DNA from: CAVQND01 sp049518415
Lineage (GTDB): Bacteria > Verrucomicrobiota > Verrucomicrobiia > Limisphaerales > UBA8199
Direction of reading: 5' to 3'
DNA: 64,000 nt
Assembly (NCBI GenBank): GCA_049518415.1
Contig: JBEKRX010000031.1
Coordinates: 1-64,000 of the forward strand
A program made the position numbers and the translations under genes. Under the pieces are notes generated by a model. The model was given only the letters and a program-made list of their open reading frames with translations. It was not told where the DNA came from and did not search any database. Below, piece by piece: positions 53,153 through 60,628 of the stretch (its first letter is position 1; each line of letters starts with the position of its first letter).

Positions 53153-53230
53153 AACCGCAGAATACGCTGAATACGCGGAAAGGCAGATGGCGGAGTTCTG
53201 AATTCTGCATATTCGGCGTATTCTGCGGTT
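53153..53230 (+). repeat. AACCGC..GCGGTT hairpin repeat, copy R2
   Basis: Left arm AACCGCAGAATACGCTGAAT plus ACGCGGAA, right arm ending TATTCTGCGGTT; an imperfect stem of about 28 bp with a loop of about 22 nt. Preceded by GAAGAAGG. Confidence 0.8.
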
Positions 53231-53305
53231 CACTCCCCCGCCCCACCCAACCCACAGGCATCCCTATCTGTGGCATGTGTCCAGTCGGTGGCCTGCGGAA
53301 TCTCT

Positions 53306-53331
53306 GTCTGAATTGTGATCTAAGATGTCCG
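53306..53331 (+). promoter_or_regulatory. PEP-CTERM operator, copy A (orphan)
   Basis: GTCTGA at 53306 and TGTCCG at its right end, TGTC-N10-ATAGT downstream, but no -10-like hexamer at the expected distance and no gene before copy B. It appears to be a decayed promoter of a lost gene. Confidence 0.65.
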
Positions 53332-53483
53332 ATTGCTAGATAGTTTGTGGTGGCGGGTTGCCGCGGCCTGCCGTCATCACAGGCCGCGCGCTTCCAGCTT
53401 CCAGCAGCACCACCATCCCCTGTGCCCCGCTCGCGAACAAAGGGGAACTGATCCCTGTAGCCGGGCCAACCATCGAACCGCAC

Positions 53484-53519
53484 AAGAGCCCTGAGGGCCG
53501 CCGCGCTCTCAGGGCTCTT
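53484..53519 (+). terminator. Hairpin, copy B
   Basis: The same 12-bp stem AAGAGCCCTGAG/CTCAGGGCTCTT followed by GCGTTT, within copy B of the 290-bp duplication. Confidence 0.55.
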
Positions 53520-53552
53520 GCGTTTACTCGGCCGAGCCGCAACCGAAGAAGC

Positions 53553-53639
53553 AACCGCAGAATACGCTGAATACGCGGAAAGGCAGACGGTCCCGATTCG
53601 GAATCGGGAAATTCCGCGTATTCCGCGTGTTCTGCGGTT
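53553..53639 (+). repeat. AACCGC..GCGGTT hairpin repeat, copy R3
   Basis: Same arms as R2 and R4. The loop differs and contains its own small inverted repeat TCCCGATTC-GGAATCGGGA. Confidence 0.8.
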
Positions 53640-53714
53640 CGCTCCTCCGCCCCACCCAACCCAAAGACATCTCTATCTGTGGCATGTGTGCGGTCGGTGG
53701 CCTGCTGAATCTCT

Positions 53715-53778
53715 GTCTGAATTGTGATCTAAGATGTCCGGCGTTTGGATAGACGCGCACGCGCGGTTATGGGATAAG
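53715..53778 (+). promoter_or_regulatory. PEP-CTERM operator-promoter, copy B
   Basis: The 26-bp operator (53715-53740) is followed by TGTC-N10-ATAGA, then TAGACG and, 17 nt later, GATAAG. The ATG of the PEP-CTERM gene lies 157 bp past the operator, implying a leader of about 115 nt. Confidence 0.65.
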
Positions 53779-53897
53779 TAAATCAGAAATCCTCGGGTTT
53801 TGCTCGGGAACGGGGCTGGCTTGGCCCCGCCGAACCGAGAGCGGGCACGAAACAGGCCGGCGAAATGCCGGCGGCCATTGACAAAACAGTCGAATCT

Positions 53898-54587
53898 ATG
53901 AAAAGGGCTTACAAACTGGCGGCAGCGCTTGCTCTCCTGATGAGCGTCGTCTCGGCGCGGGCGGCTATGTTAGCTAATACGGGAGCCGCTGTTGATGCTG
54001 ATGGTAGCGACAAAAACTGGACGCTGGCCTCCGTGGTTCCGGGCGACAAGCTGGGCGACGATCCATCTGTACCATACGGACTGAGCCTGCCCAATGCCTA
54101 TGTCGTCAATGACGATGGCAACTTTCCGTTTAACGGCTATTGGCTGCGCAACAGTCTCGCGTCCAGGTGGATCACTTATGCCGCTCCAATGTACACGGGG
54201 GGAGATATAGGCCGCACGTTCGATTACCGACTGGCTTTCACGGCGACGGCGGATGGTGTCGTCAATTTCCGATGGGCATCAGACAATTCAAGCGAGGTGA
54301 CACTCGACGGCACCAAAATCGCCAACAATGGCCAACCTAACCCAAATAACTATACGACCTTCAACAGTTGGTCATACGGGACATTCAACGTGACGAAAGG
54401 CACAGGATACACATTGGACGTCGACGTGTTGAATATCGGCCAGGACTCCGGCAACCCCACCGGCATGCGGTTCGAGGTTGTCCCCGAGGCCAGCACGATG
54501 TTCGCCGGCGCCGGCGCGCTCGGGCTCGTTCTCCTCGGCCTCGGTGTCCACTCGAAACGCTCGGCCGTTCTCCGAATGGGTAAGTAA
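53898..54587 (+). CDS. PEP-CTERM protein (229 aa)
   Basis: ATG 53898 starts a signal peptide (MKRAYKLAAALALLMSVVSARA). The mature part is a beta-rich domain of about 170 residues (NFPFNGYWLRNSLASRWITY, FDYRLAFTATADGVVNFRWA), resembling carbohydrate-binding-like or adhesive modules without an assigned family. The C-terminus is a PEP-CTERM sorting signal, VVPEASTMFAGAGALGLVLL, followed by basic residues and the tail RSAVLRMGK. The motif reads PEA rather than PEP. It would be exported by Sec and processed by the exosortase encoded upstream. Confidence 0.88.
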   Translation: MKRAYKLAAALALLMSVVSARAAMLANTGAAVDADGSDKNWTLASVVPGDKLGDDPSVPYGLSLPNAYVVNDDGNFPFNGYWLRNSLASRWITYAAPMYTGGDIGRTFDYRLAFTATADGVVNFRWASDNSSEVTLDGTKIANNGQPNPNNYTTFNSWSYGTFNVTKGTGYTLDVDVLNIGQDSGNPTGMRFEVVPEASTMFAGAGALGLVLLGLGVHSKRSAVLRMGK

Positions 54588-54722
54588 GCCCCTCGCAAAG
54601 CAGTTCTTTCCGCTCGACGGGCATGCCCAACGGCCTGCCTGTTTGCTTTTCAGCCTGAGCCAGGTTCCCGCGTGGCCGGACCCCTTCCCGCCGTTGCTGC
54701 GCCTGGCCGCAACCGAAGAAGC

Positions 54723-54800
54723 AACCGCGGAATACGCTGAATACGCGGAAAGGCAGACAGCGGAGTTCTGAATTCCGCGTATTCCGCGTGTTCTGCGGTT
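54723..54800 (+). repeat. AACCGC..GCGGTT hairpin repeat, copy R4
   Basis: Left arm starts AACCGCGGAATACGCTGAAT, right arm ends GTGTTCTGCGGTT; preceded by GAAGAAGC as in R3. Lies between convergent PEP-CTERM genes. Confidence 0.8.
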
Positions 54801-54831
54801 CAGTCCTCCTAACAGGAGCGGGATTGAAAGC

Positions 54832-54862
54832 AAAAATCAGGCAGGCTTTGAGAGCCTGCCTG
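54832..54862 (-). terminator. Intrinsic terminator of the 189-aa PEP-CTERM gene
   Basis: Reading leftward: CAGGCAGGCT, a 5-nt loop, AGCCTGCCTG, then ATTTTTG. A 10-bp perfect stem and T-tract, 37 bp past the stop. Confidence 0.85.
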
Positions 54863-54898
54863 ATCGATCTGAGAAGCGTGGAGGACCCGGTTACTGAA

Positions 54899-55468
54899 TT
54901 ATTGTCCGATTCTAATGACCCCTGAGCGCTTGGACCGGAACATGCCCAACAGGACCAACCCGAGTGCGCCGATGCCGGCGACCATGGTCGTGGGCTCGGG
55001 GACAAGCGTGACGGTTGCCGGCCCAGTATATGTCAACGTGTAACCGACGCCGTTGTCATACGCATAGAGACTATAGTTACCGGGGCTGTTGCCCCAGAGA
55101 TTGATCTCGCGGACGCCTGAGGTCCACAACAGCAGACCATAGGTGGTGAGGTAAGGGTCCTTGCCGGGGAACAACTGGTTGTCGTATATGAACGCACCAG
55201 CTGGGGAGACAGTCGGCGCAGTGCCATTCGGGTTGAAATACAACGAGTAGCTGCCCACGACCCCGGCGGTAGTCGAAGCGGTAATGTCGAGGGTGCCGCT
55301 GATGGCCGTGTAGCTGCCGTCGTCATTGGGATTGGCCGTCAGTTGGCCGTTGGCAGCGTTGCCCGACGGATCGGAGTAGGTGAGGTCGAAGACGACCGAG
55401 GCCTGAGCCTGAACCGCGAGCCCCAAGGCGCCCGCCAATAATGCTGCTTGTAATGTTTTTAATCTCAT
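54899..55468 (-). CDS. PEP-CTERM protein (189 aa)
   Basis: ATG 55468 follows AAAGGAAG at a good distance and opens a signal peptide (MRLKTLQAALLAGALGLAVQ then AQA). The mature part is a small beta-rich domain (VFDLTYSDPSGNAANGQLTA, REINLWGNSPGNYSLYAYDN). The C-terminus is the PEP-CTERM signal VPEPTTMVAGIGALGLVLLG followed by RSKR and SGVIRIGQ. The sorting segment is almost identical to that of the 238-aa protein downstream in the window, so both use the same exosortase. No catalytic motif is seen; a matrix or surface protein is likely. Confidence 0.88.
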   Translation of the reverse strand: MRLKTLQAALLAGALGLAVQAQASVVFDLTYSDPSGNAANGQLTANPNDDGSYTAISGTLDITASTTAGVVGSYSLYFNPNGTAPTVSPAGAFIYDNQLFPGKDPYLTTYGLLLWTSGVREINLWGNSPGNYSLYAYDNGVGYTLTYTGPATVTLVPEPTTMVAGIGALGLVLLGMFRSKRSGVIRIGQ

Positions 55469-55583
55469 TGCTTCCTTTCTGTTTTTGACCGTCGCGGAAA
55501 GCGGCTTCCGGCCAGGCGTGAAAGCCACAAACGTTTCCTGCCCTGCACGCGAGTGGTCTGGTTATTGTTCATACTGTGGCCCC

Positions 55584-55647
55584 ATTTTGCCACGGCGCGC
55601 CATCTGCGTCTATCGCATTACCAGACATCTTCGCTCAGTTATCGGAC
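55584..55647 (-). promoter_or_regulatory. PEP-CTERM operator-promoter D1
   Basis: Reading leftward: operator at 55647-55622 (GTCCGA..TGTCTG), TGTC-N10-ATAGA, TAGACG and, 17 nt later, CAAAAT. The ATG at 55468 lies 153 bp past the operator. The -10 is poor, but the operator and spacing match the other copies. Confidence 0.6.
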
Positions 55648-55700
55648 ACGCAACATTCCGGCGGCACGGCTGCAGTTCAGTCCCAACTGACGCCTCCCCC

Positions 55701-55726
55701 GTCCGAAATGTGACAAGTCATGTCCG
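55701..55726 (+). promoter_or_regulatory. PEP-CTERM operator D2 (opposite orientation)
   Basis: GTCCGAAATGTGAC at the left end and ATGTCCG at the right, same 26-bp length, on the plus strand. There is no ATAGA block after it and no gene in that direction. It may be a second, distal site for the minus-strand promoter. Confidence 0.6.
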
Positions 55727-55909
55727 ACTCCTGTCTTATACTGCCCCTGCCCTGTCCGCCGGTGATAGCCCGCCTGAATGGCCGAAATGTGACTCATGCA
55801 CCATGTCGTAAATACTCGCGGAATTCGCGCTTGCCTTTGGCTCGTAGTTCCGCTTGTTCGGCCCACAGGGGACTTCAACCCCGTAGGGTCTGAGTCATGT
55901 CCGGCATAC

Positions 55910-55940
55910 AACAAAAAGGCAGGCCAAGCTGGCCTGCCTT
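55910..55940 (-). terminator. Intrinsic terminator of the 238-aa PEP-CTERM gene
   Basis: Reading leftward: AAGGCAGGCCA, a 3-nt loop, TGGCCTGCCTT followed by TTTGTTG. An 11-bp perfect stem, 30 bp after the stop. The stem core GGCAGGC is shared with the terminator of the neighbouring PEP-CTERM gene. Confidence 0.85.
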
Positions 55941-55970
55941 GTGTCGTAATTGACGAGGTTGGTCTTGGGG

Positions 55971-56687
55971 TTAGTTGCCAATCTTGAGGACGCCAGAGCG
56001 GCGGCGCAGTCCGAGCAGAACCAAGCCGAGCGCGCCGATGCCCGCCACCATGGTGGTCGGCTCGGGAACAATGGCTAACTGGTCCTGGTTGAGGTGATAA
56101 GTCACGCCACCAGTTCCTTGCTTATCCGTGGGCGAGGATCCAGGCGGCCCATCGAACAGGTTCAGAGCCACCACGTTGTATGCACCGCCGGAGTCGCCCA
56201 CCAATTGTGCATCGGTCATGCCCAACGCTGTTCGTGCTTGCCCCAAGTACGGGTTGGCCGCGTTGTAATCGACTTCTCCTTCGAGCATCCAGATCGCGGT
56301 TTGAAGAACGCCTGCATTCGCCTGGCGATTTACTCCGAAGTAGTTCGCCAGCGTGCCCGCACGGAACTGGCTGTAAAGCCAAGCGGTGCCAATGGAAATG
56401 TTATCCATCGCAATGCCGGTGTTCAGGTCGGTTGTGTCAGCACCCACTCCGCCAGCCACAGCGCCGGTGTTTTTGTAGTACTTGTATGTTGCGCCCGGGA
56501 GGAACCACTCCTGATCCTCAATACAGAATGTTTGGAAGGTACCGATGGGGCTCACCACCCGAAATTCACCCCCCTGGCCGTTTTCATACCCCGACCCATT
56601 CACGATGAGCGTTCCGTCATAAGCGGCGAACAGATTGGGGGCGACCATCGCCCCTGCCAACCCTACTATCAGACATAGCTTTCTCAT
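55971..56687 (-). CDS. PEP-CTERM protein with thioester-domain-like motifs (238 aa)
   Basis: ATG 56687 follows AAAGGATAG and starts a signal peptide (MRKLCLIVGLAGAMVAPNLF). The mature domain has FCIEDQEWF with Cys55, TAWLYSQFRAGTL, and LQTAIWMLEGEVDYN with Gln129 and Trp133. Cys in a [YF]C context plus a later hydrophobic-Q-x-x-I-W motif is the signature of thioester domains known from Gram-positive surface adhesins, where Cys and Gln form an internal thioester that binds host or surface amines. The C-terminus is VPEPTTMVAGIGALGLVLLG plus LRRR and SGVLKIGN. A surface protein able to attach covalently is possible but inferred. Confidence 0.88.
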   Translation of the reverse strand: MRKLCLIVGLAGAMVAPNLFAAYDGTLIVNGSGYENGQGGEFRVVSPIGTFQTFCIEDQEWFLPGATYKYYKNTGAVAGGVGADTTDLNTGIAMDNISIGTAWLYSQFRAGTLANYFGVNRQANAGVLQTAIWMLEGEVDYNAANPYLGQARTALGMTDAQLVGDSGGAYNVVALNLFDGPPGSSPTDKQGTGGVTYHLNQDQLAIVPEPTTMVAGIGALGLVLLGLRRRSGVLKIGN

Positions 56688-56817
56688 TTGCTATCCTTTC
56701 TTCTGCTGGCCTTCGCCGAAAGTCATATCTGGTTCGACGTCAGAGCCTGGTAAAACTCTCTACACAACAAAGGCTGTTCCTGGTTCATTAGGGGTTTTCC
56801 CAATGATAACCGGGACT

Positions 56818-56882
56818 ATTTATAGAGCGGTAACGACAATTGATCTATCCCATTGCCGGACATCTTAGCTCACTTATCAGAC
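56818..56882 (-). promoter_or_regulatory. PEP-CTERM operator-promoter C1
   Basis: Reading leftward: operator 56882-56857 (GTCTGA..TGTCCG), TGTC-N10-ATAGA, TAGATC and, 17 nt later, TATAAA, the best -10 of the set. The ATG at 56687 lies 169 bp past the operator. Confidence 0.7.
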
Positions 56883-56935
56883 ATAGATGCATTGCCTGAT
56901 TTAATATGAGAGTCGGCCGCGTGACTTCCACTTTA

Positions 56936-56961
56936 CGGACAGCACCGATCACATTTCAGAC
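56936..56961 (-). promoter_or_regulatory. PEP-CTERM operator C2 (distal)
   Basis: GTCTGAAATGTGATC at one end and CTGTCCG at the other, 26 bp, same orientation as C1 and 79 bp further upstream. No ATAGA block follows. Probably an auxiliary site for the same promoter. Confidence 0.65.
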
Positions 56962-57491
56962 GACGCCTTGTCCTGGTAGATTCGTGAACCGGGTCAAGGC
57001 AGCCGCCCAAGTTCAGGTTGCCGGCCGCCACCAGGGCATTCTGGACGCTCTTCTGGAGCAGAGGGGCGCAGCGCATTGAGCACCGCCAACCCTGGCGCGT
57101 TGCCGCTCTTTTAAGCGTCGAGCGCCCTGAGCTGCGCCGAAAACTCGTGCCGGCCGGAGGGAGGACGAGGATGGAGTGTGGAGGAGGGGAAAAGGTCTGA
57201 ACTTTGAACGTTGAACGGGAGAGACCGGCTGGCGGGCGGGAGGGGTGTCCAATAAGGAGCCAGGGGATTGCCTAAAATGGGGCCACGGGGCGGGCGGAGG
57301 GGCGCGGCGGATCGGGGGTGGAGGATGGGAAAATGTCTGACCTTTGACCTCTGACCTCTGATCACTGAACTCCCAAGTGCTTCTGCGCCAATTGGTTAAG
57401 AGTTCCAGCGGCGGCGCGCGGGAATCGGCCGGCGGAGCTTCCCATGGAGGGCTTTTCCTGAACTGGCAAGGCACCTGCGTAAGGGGGCCTC
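56962..57491. repeat. Intergenic region with short-period word arrays
   Basis: No credible ORF. At 57195-57222 (GTCTGAACTTTGAACGTTGAAC) and 57333-57372 (GTCTGACCTTTGACCTCTG then ACCTCTGATCACTGAAC) 7- to 8-bp words repeat, of the same type as the GACCTCC array at 26.7 kb. The rest is GC-rich and featureless to me. Confidence 0.5.
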
Positions 57492-59126
57492 ATGACGCAG
57501 GGTGCGGGATTGGCTCAGCGGCTGGCGCATGCGATTCGGATGGCTCTGCTTTGCAGCCTGACCGTCTGCCCGCGCCTGGCTTTTGGGGATGGCGGCGCCC
57601 AGGCCACCGCCGTTGTGCTTTGGGACCCCAGCACCGACCCTACCGTCACCGGCTACAATGTGTATTACGGGGCGGCCAGCGGAAATTATACGAACGTCTT
57701 GTCCGCGGGCAACACGAGCGAGGCGACCGTTTCCAACCTGGTTCCCGGGGTGACCTACTATTTCGCCGTCACGGCCTGCAACGTCCTGGGCATGGAGAGC
57801 GACTTTTCGAACGAGGCATCCTATTTAGTCCCGCCGCTGTTGGTGGTGACCGCCGACAACCAGAGCCGGGTCTATGGAACCGCCAACGGAGTTCTGACCG
57901 GCTCGCTGACCGGCGTGCGGGACAGAGACGACATCACGGCCAGTTTCACGACCACGGCCGACGCCAGCAGCGGGGTAGGCACGTACCCGATTGTGCCGGT
58001 GCTCAATGACCCTGCCGGCAAGCTGACCAACTACACGGTCAGCGTGACCAACGGGGTGTTGACCGTGATCCCGGCGCCGTTGACTGTGCAGGCGAACAAT
58101 CAAAGCCGTCTGTATGGGCAGGCCAATCCCGCCTTCACGGCGACCTGCACCGGTTTCGTCAACGGCGACACGCCGGCGAGCCTCTCTTCCCCGCCGGTGT
58201 TGACCACGCCCGCCACCGCGGCGGATTCGCCCGGCAATTATCCCATCCACGTGGGCGGCGCGGCGTCCCCGAATTATGCCCTCAACTTCGTGGACGGGAC
58301 ATTGACGATCCTGCCCGCCGCCTCGCAGGGTCTCTTGACGGCGTCAACCAACCCGGCGCTGCCCGGCCAGCCGGTGACCTTCACCCTGGCGCTCAGCGCC
58401 GTGGCGCCCGGAGCGGGCACGCCGAGCGGGACAATGCAGGTCAGAATTGACGGCGCGGCTGCCGGCGGGCCGGTGCCGCTAAGCGGTGGCGCAGCCAGTT
58501 ACACCGCCTCGAGCCTCGCGCATGGCAGGCACACGGTGGCGGCCGAGTACGCCGGCGACGCGAATTTCGGCGGTGTCACAAACGTGCTGTCGCCCGCGCA
58601 GGTGATCAATACTCCGCCCGTCGCTGGCCCCATTACTCTCGAACGGGGTCTTACCAATGGCGTGAAAATCTCCATCGCGGATTTGCTCACCAATGATTCG
58701 GATGCCGATGGTGATCTAATTACCCTTGCCGGCGTGAACACCACCAGCGCCAACGGTGGCACCGTGGTGACCAATAGCGGTTGGATTTTCTATACGCCCG
58801 CTCCGGGCTTCACCAACACAGACACATTCACTTATACGATCAGCGACGGCTGGGGCGCGCCGGTCACCGGCGTGGTCACCGTGAATATGAGTGTTGATAC
58901 TGGCCCTTCACGGAACCTGGCCATCAGCAACCTGGGGAATGGCTCGTTTGCGATTAGTGGCAGCGGCATTCCCGGCCGGACGTACATCATCCAGTACACA
59001 ACTAACTCGCCACCCACTTTAAACTGGCAGACGCTGGGCACCACGACGGCGGATACCTTTGGCTCGTTCGTGCTGGTTGATGCGGGCGGATCTTCGCTGC
59101 GGTTCTACCGCGCGGTTTACCCCTGA
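57492..59126 (+). CDS. Secreted Fn3/MBG/Ig-like modular protein
   Basis: 544 aa from ATG 57492 (in-frame ATG at 57540 possible) with a signal peptide ending about residue 32. Domains: fibronectin type III (35-115, GYNVYYGAASGNYTNVL), two MBG-type domains (117-275, each with VTADNQSRVYG or VQANNQSRLYG and GNYPIHVGG), a Big_3-like Ig domain (285-375, LAHGRHTVAAEYAGDANFGG), a cadherin-like domain (377-460, LLTNDSDADGDLITLAG) and a C-terminal beta domain ending LRFYRAVYP. MBG domains mark extracellular adhesin-like proteins. No enzymatic residues and no PEP-CTERM motif. It lies beside the PEP-CTERM cluster but lacks the operator. Confidence 0.85.
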   Translation: MTQGAGLAQRLAHAIRMALLCSLTVCPRLAFGDGGAQATAVVLWDPSTDPTVTGYNVYYGAASGNYTNVLSAGNTSEATVSNLVPGVTYYFAVTACNVLGMESDFSNEASYLVPPLLVVTADNQSRVYGTANGVLTGSLTGVRDRDDITASFTTTADASSGVGTYPIVPVLNDPAGKLTNYTVSVTNGVLTVIPAPLTVQANNQSRLYGQANPAFTATCTGFVNGDTPASLSSPPVLTTPATAADSPGNYPIHVGGAASPNYALNFVDGTLTILPAASQGLLTASTNPALPGQPVTFTLALSAVAPGAGTPSGTMQVRIDGAAAGGPVPLSGGAASYTASSLAHGRHTVAAEYAGDANFGGVTNVLSPAQVINTPPVAGPITLERGLTNGVKISIADLLTNDSDADGDLITLAGVNTTSANGGTVVTNSGWIFYTPAPGFTNTDTFTYTISDGWGAPVTGVVTVNMSVDTGPSRNLAISNLGNGSFAISGSGIPGRTYIIQYTTNSPPTLNWQTLGTTTADTFGSFVLVDAGGSSLRFYRAVYP

Positions 59127-59816
59127 GCAGCGTAAAGGCGGCGGGCTGGCTGCGACATCCAGCCAGGTGGCCTGCCCGATGAACCGCGGCTCTCTGGGCA
59201 TCCGGGAGCTGAACGTGCGGTTGCAGCCCGAACTGAACCCGGCCAAGCCGGCGAGCCCTCTCTGCTCGCTGCCGCTAATCCTGCCTGATGCCTGCCTATT
59301 TGGGCGCTCGTTGCACGCTATCTCAACAGGGGGCTGTTGGGCCAACGGGAACAGACCGGTTGGCCCCACTGGTTCTGCGGCTCGGAGCCGAGGTGGTCCG
59401 TGGGTTAACGGTGGGAGTGGCGGGCGACGACTGACGGAAGGGCAGGCAGGTTAAACAGGCTGCATAAGCTACGTGAGGTGAATGGGTTGCATGGGTTGCG
59501 CGAGTTGAATGAGTTACGTGAGTTGGCGGGACACGGCCGGTTGCGGGAAGTTTTCTTTGGTTTTCAACCGTCAGGGGCGTACGCGGCAGGTTGTACATGG
59601 AATCATTGTCCGGCCGGACAGTACGGGACCATGAGACAACGAAGTCAGAAGACGGAAGACAAAGGATCGAGGACAGGGGCCGGAACGAAGAGGACTCCTG
59701 GTTCCGCTCACCGCGTAGGGGGGGGGCACACTCGGTCGAGTGGTCCCATTGTCCCGTGGCCGCTGACCAAATCGCACTGGCCGTTTCCCTCGCCAGCCAG
59801 TAATCTCGGCCTGCTC
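59127..59816. other. 690-bp region with hexamer/nonamer tandem words
   Basis: No supported gene. From about 59470 to 59530 the words GGTTGCATG, GAGTTGAAT and GAGTTACGT repeat in near-tandem with 6- to 9-bp periods (an in-frame reading gives alternating NGLHGLRELNEL). A purine-rich word run (GAAGTCAGAAGACGGAAGAC) follows near 59640. The DUF4184-type frame is open back to 59478, but its coding character starts only at 59817. Confidence 0.5.
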
Positions 59817-60539
59817 ATGCCCTTTCCAGTGGCTCATCCGGCGGCGGTCTTGCCGTTGCGGCGTTATTGCCCGCGGTGCTTAAGCTTTCCCGCGCTTATC
59901 GCCGGCAGCCTCAGCCCCGATTTCGGCCACGTCTTTGGCCATCTGCACGTGGACTGGTTTTCGCATCGCTTTTGGGCCGGCAGCTTCGGGTTCTGCCTCC
60001 CGGCGGGGCTTTTGACCGTCGGGGTATTCTATCTCGTCCGCTCCCCACTGCTTGAGATTCTGCCTGGCCGCTACAAGGACTTGTTCTGGCCGCTCTGCCG
60101 GCGGCCGGCCGGGCCTTGGCTGGCCCTCCCGGTCTCGGTGCTGATCGGCGCCTGGACGCATAACCTGCTGGATTCCATTTCCCACGAGTATGGTTGGCTG
60201 GTGGGCCATATACCGGCGCTTCGACAGCCGGTTTTCTGGCTTGGCGCGAGCGGGGTGCCGGTGTGCGATTTGCTTTACGCCGGATTTACTTTCTGTGGCG
60301 CCGCCTGGCTTGCGGATTGTTACCTGCGCTGGTTGGAGCAGGCTACCGGTTCGCCGGCGGTGGCCCGGCCGGCAACGAGGTGGAGTTGCGCGGTGCTGTT
60401 TGGCGCGGCGACACTAGCCCTTGCCACGGCTGGCCGCGGCGAGTATCGGCTTCTCGGCCTCATTCCCGTGGGGATCGTCACGGTCGTCGTTGTGCTGGGG
60501 TTCCTTGCGGCGACGGTCTGGCTCTTCAGTGCCAAGTAG
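59817..60539 (+). CDS. DUF4184-type integral membrane protein
   Basis: 240 aa from ATG 59817. The start MPFPVAHPAAVLPLRRYCPR and GSLSPDFGHVFGH are the signature of the DUF4184 family, with conserved His and Asp residues that could bind metal as in PA-phosphatase or membrane-bound hydrolase-like proteins. Several transmembrane helices follow (FCLPAGLLTVGVFYLV, GIVTVVVVLGFLAATVWLF), with WTHNLLDSISHE between them. The function of the family is not established. The stop codon TAG lies within a REP-like palindrome. Confidence 0.8.
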   Translation: MPFPVAHPAAVLPLRRYCPRCLSFPALIAGSLSPDFGHVFGHLHVDWFSHRFWAGSFGFCLPAGLLTVGVFYLVRSPLLEILPGRYKDLFWPLCRRPAGPWLALPVSVLIGAWTHNLLDSISHEYGWLVGHIPALRQPVFWLGASGVPVCDLLYAGFTFCGAAWLADCYLRWLEQATGSPAVARPATRWSCAVLFGAATLALATAGRGEYRLLGLIPVGIVTVVVVLGFLAATVWLFSAK

Positions 60540-60562
60540 CGCAGACTTCCAAGTCTGCCCTA
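60536..60562. repeat. REP-like palindrome (GCAGACTT type)
   Basis: GTAG, CGCAGACTT-CC-AAGTCTGC, CCTAC: nested arms making an inverted repeat directly on the stop codon of the DUF4184-type gene. It may double as a transcription stop. Confidence 0.65.
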
Positions 60563-60628
60563 CGGACTCCCGGTTCAGGTTGCGTCACCGGACTCATGCC
60601 CTAGACGACTAAGCAGGGCTGGGAAGCG

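Larger units (their letters stand above)
53056..53755. repeat. Two direct copies of a 290-bp segment (hairpin, REP, operator)
   Basis: Copy A is about 53056-53345 and copy B about 53454-53755. Both contain, in order, CATCGAACCGCA, the 12-bp stem hairpin, the AACCGC..GCGGTT repeat, CCGCCCCACCCAACCCA, ATCTGTGGCATGTGT, and the 26-bp operator. Differences are scattered substitutions, so the duplication is not recent. The 108 bp between the copies hold no gene. Confidence 0.85.
54588..54898. other. Intergenic region between convergent PEP-CTERM genes
   Basis: It holds the hairpin repeat R4 and, near the right side, the terminator of the minus-strand PEP-CTERM gene. No coding sequence. Confidence 0.6.
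55469..55970. other. Regulatory region between tandem PEP-CTERM genes
   Basis: 502 bp that hold the leader, promoter and operator D1 of the 189-aa gene, a second operator D2 on the opposite strand, a half-site-like CCGAAATGTGAC near 55780, and the terminator of the 238-aa gene. No credible ORF. Confidence 0.6.

Noticed and set aside
53690..53780. Sigma54-type -24/-12 promoter for PEP-CTERM genes
   Set aside because: TGGCATGTGT near 53680 has the GG of a -24 box but no GC at the right spacing, and the other PEP-CTERM promoters do not share it.
55796..55987. 63-aa plus-strand ORF downstream of operator D2
   Set aside because: Covers the terminator hairpin of the 238-aa PEP-CTERM gene, has no ribosome binding site and no recognisable sequence.
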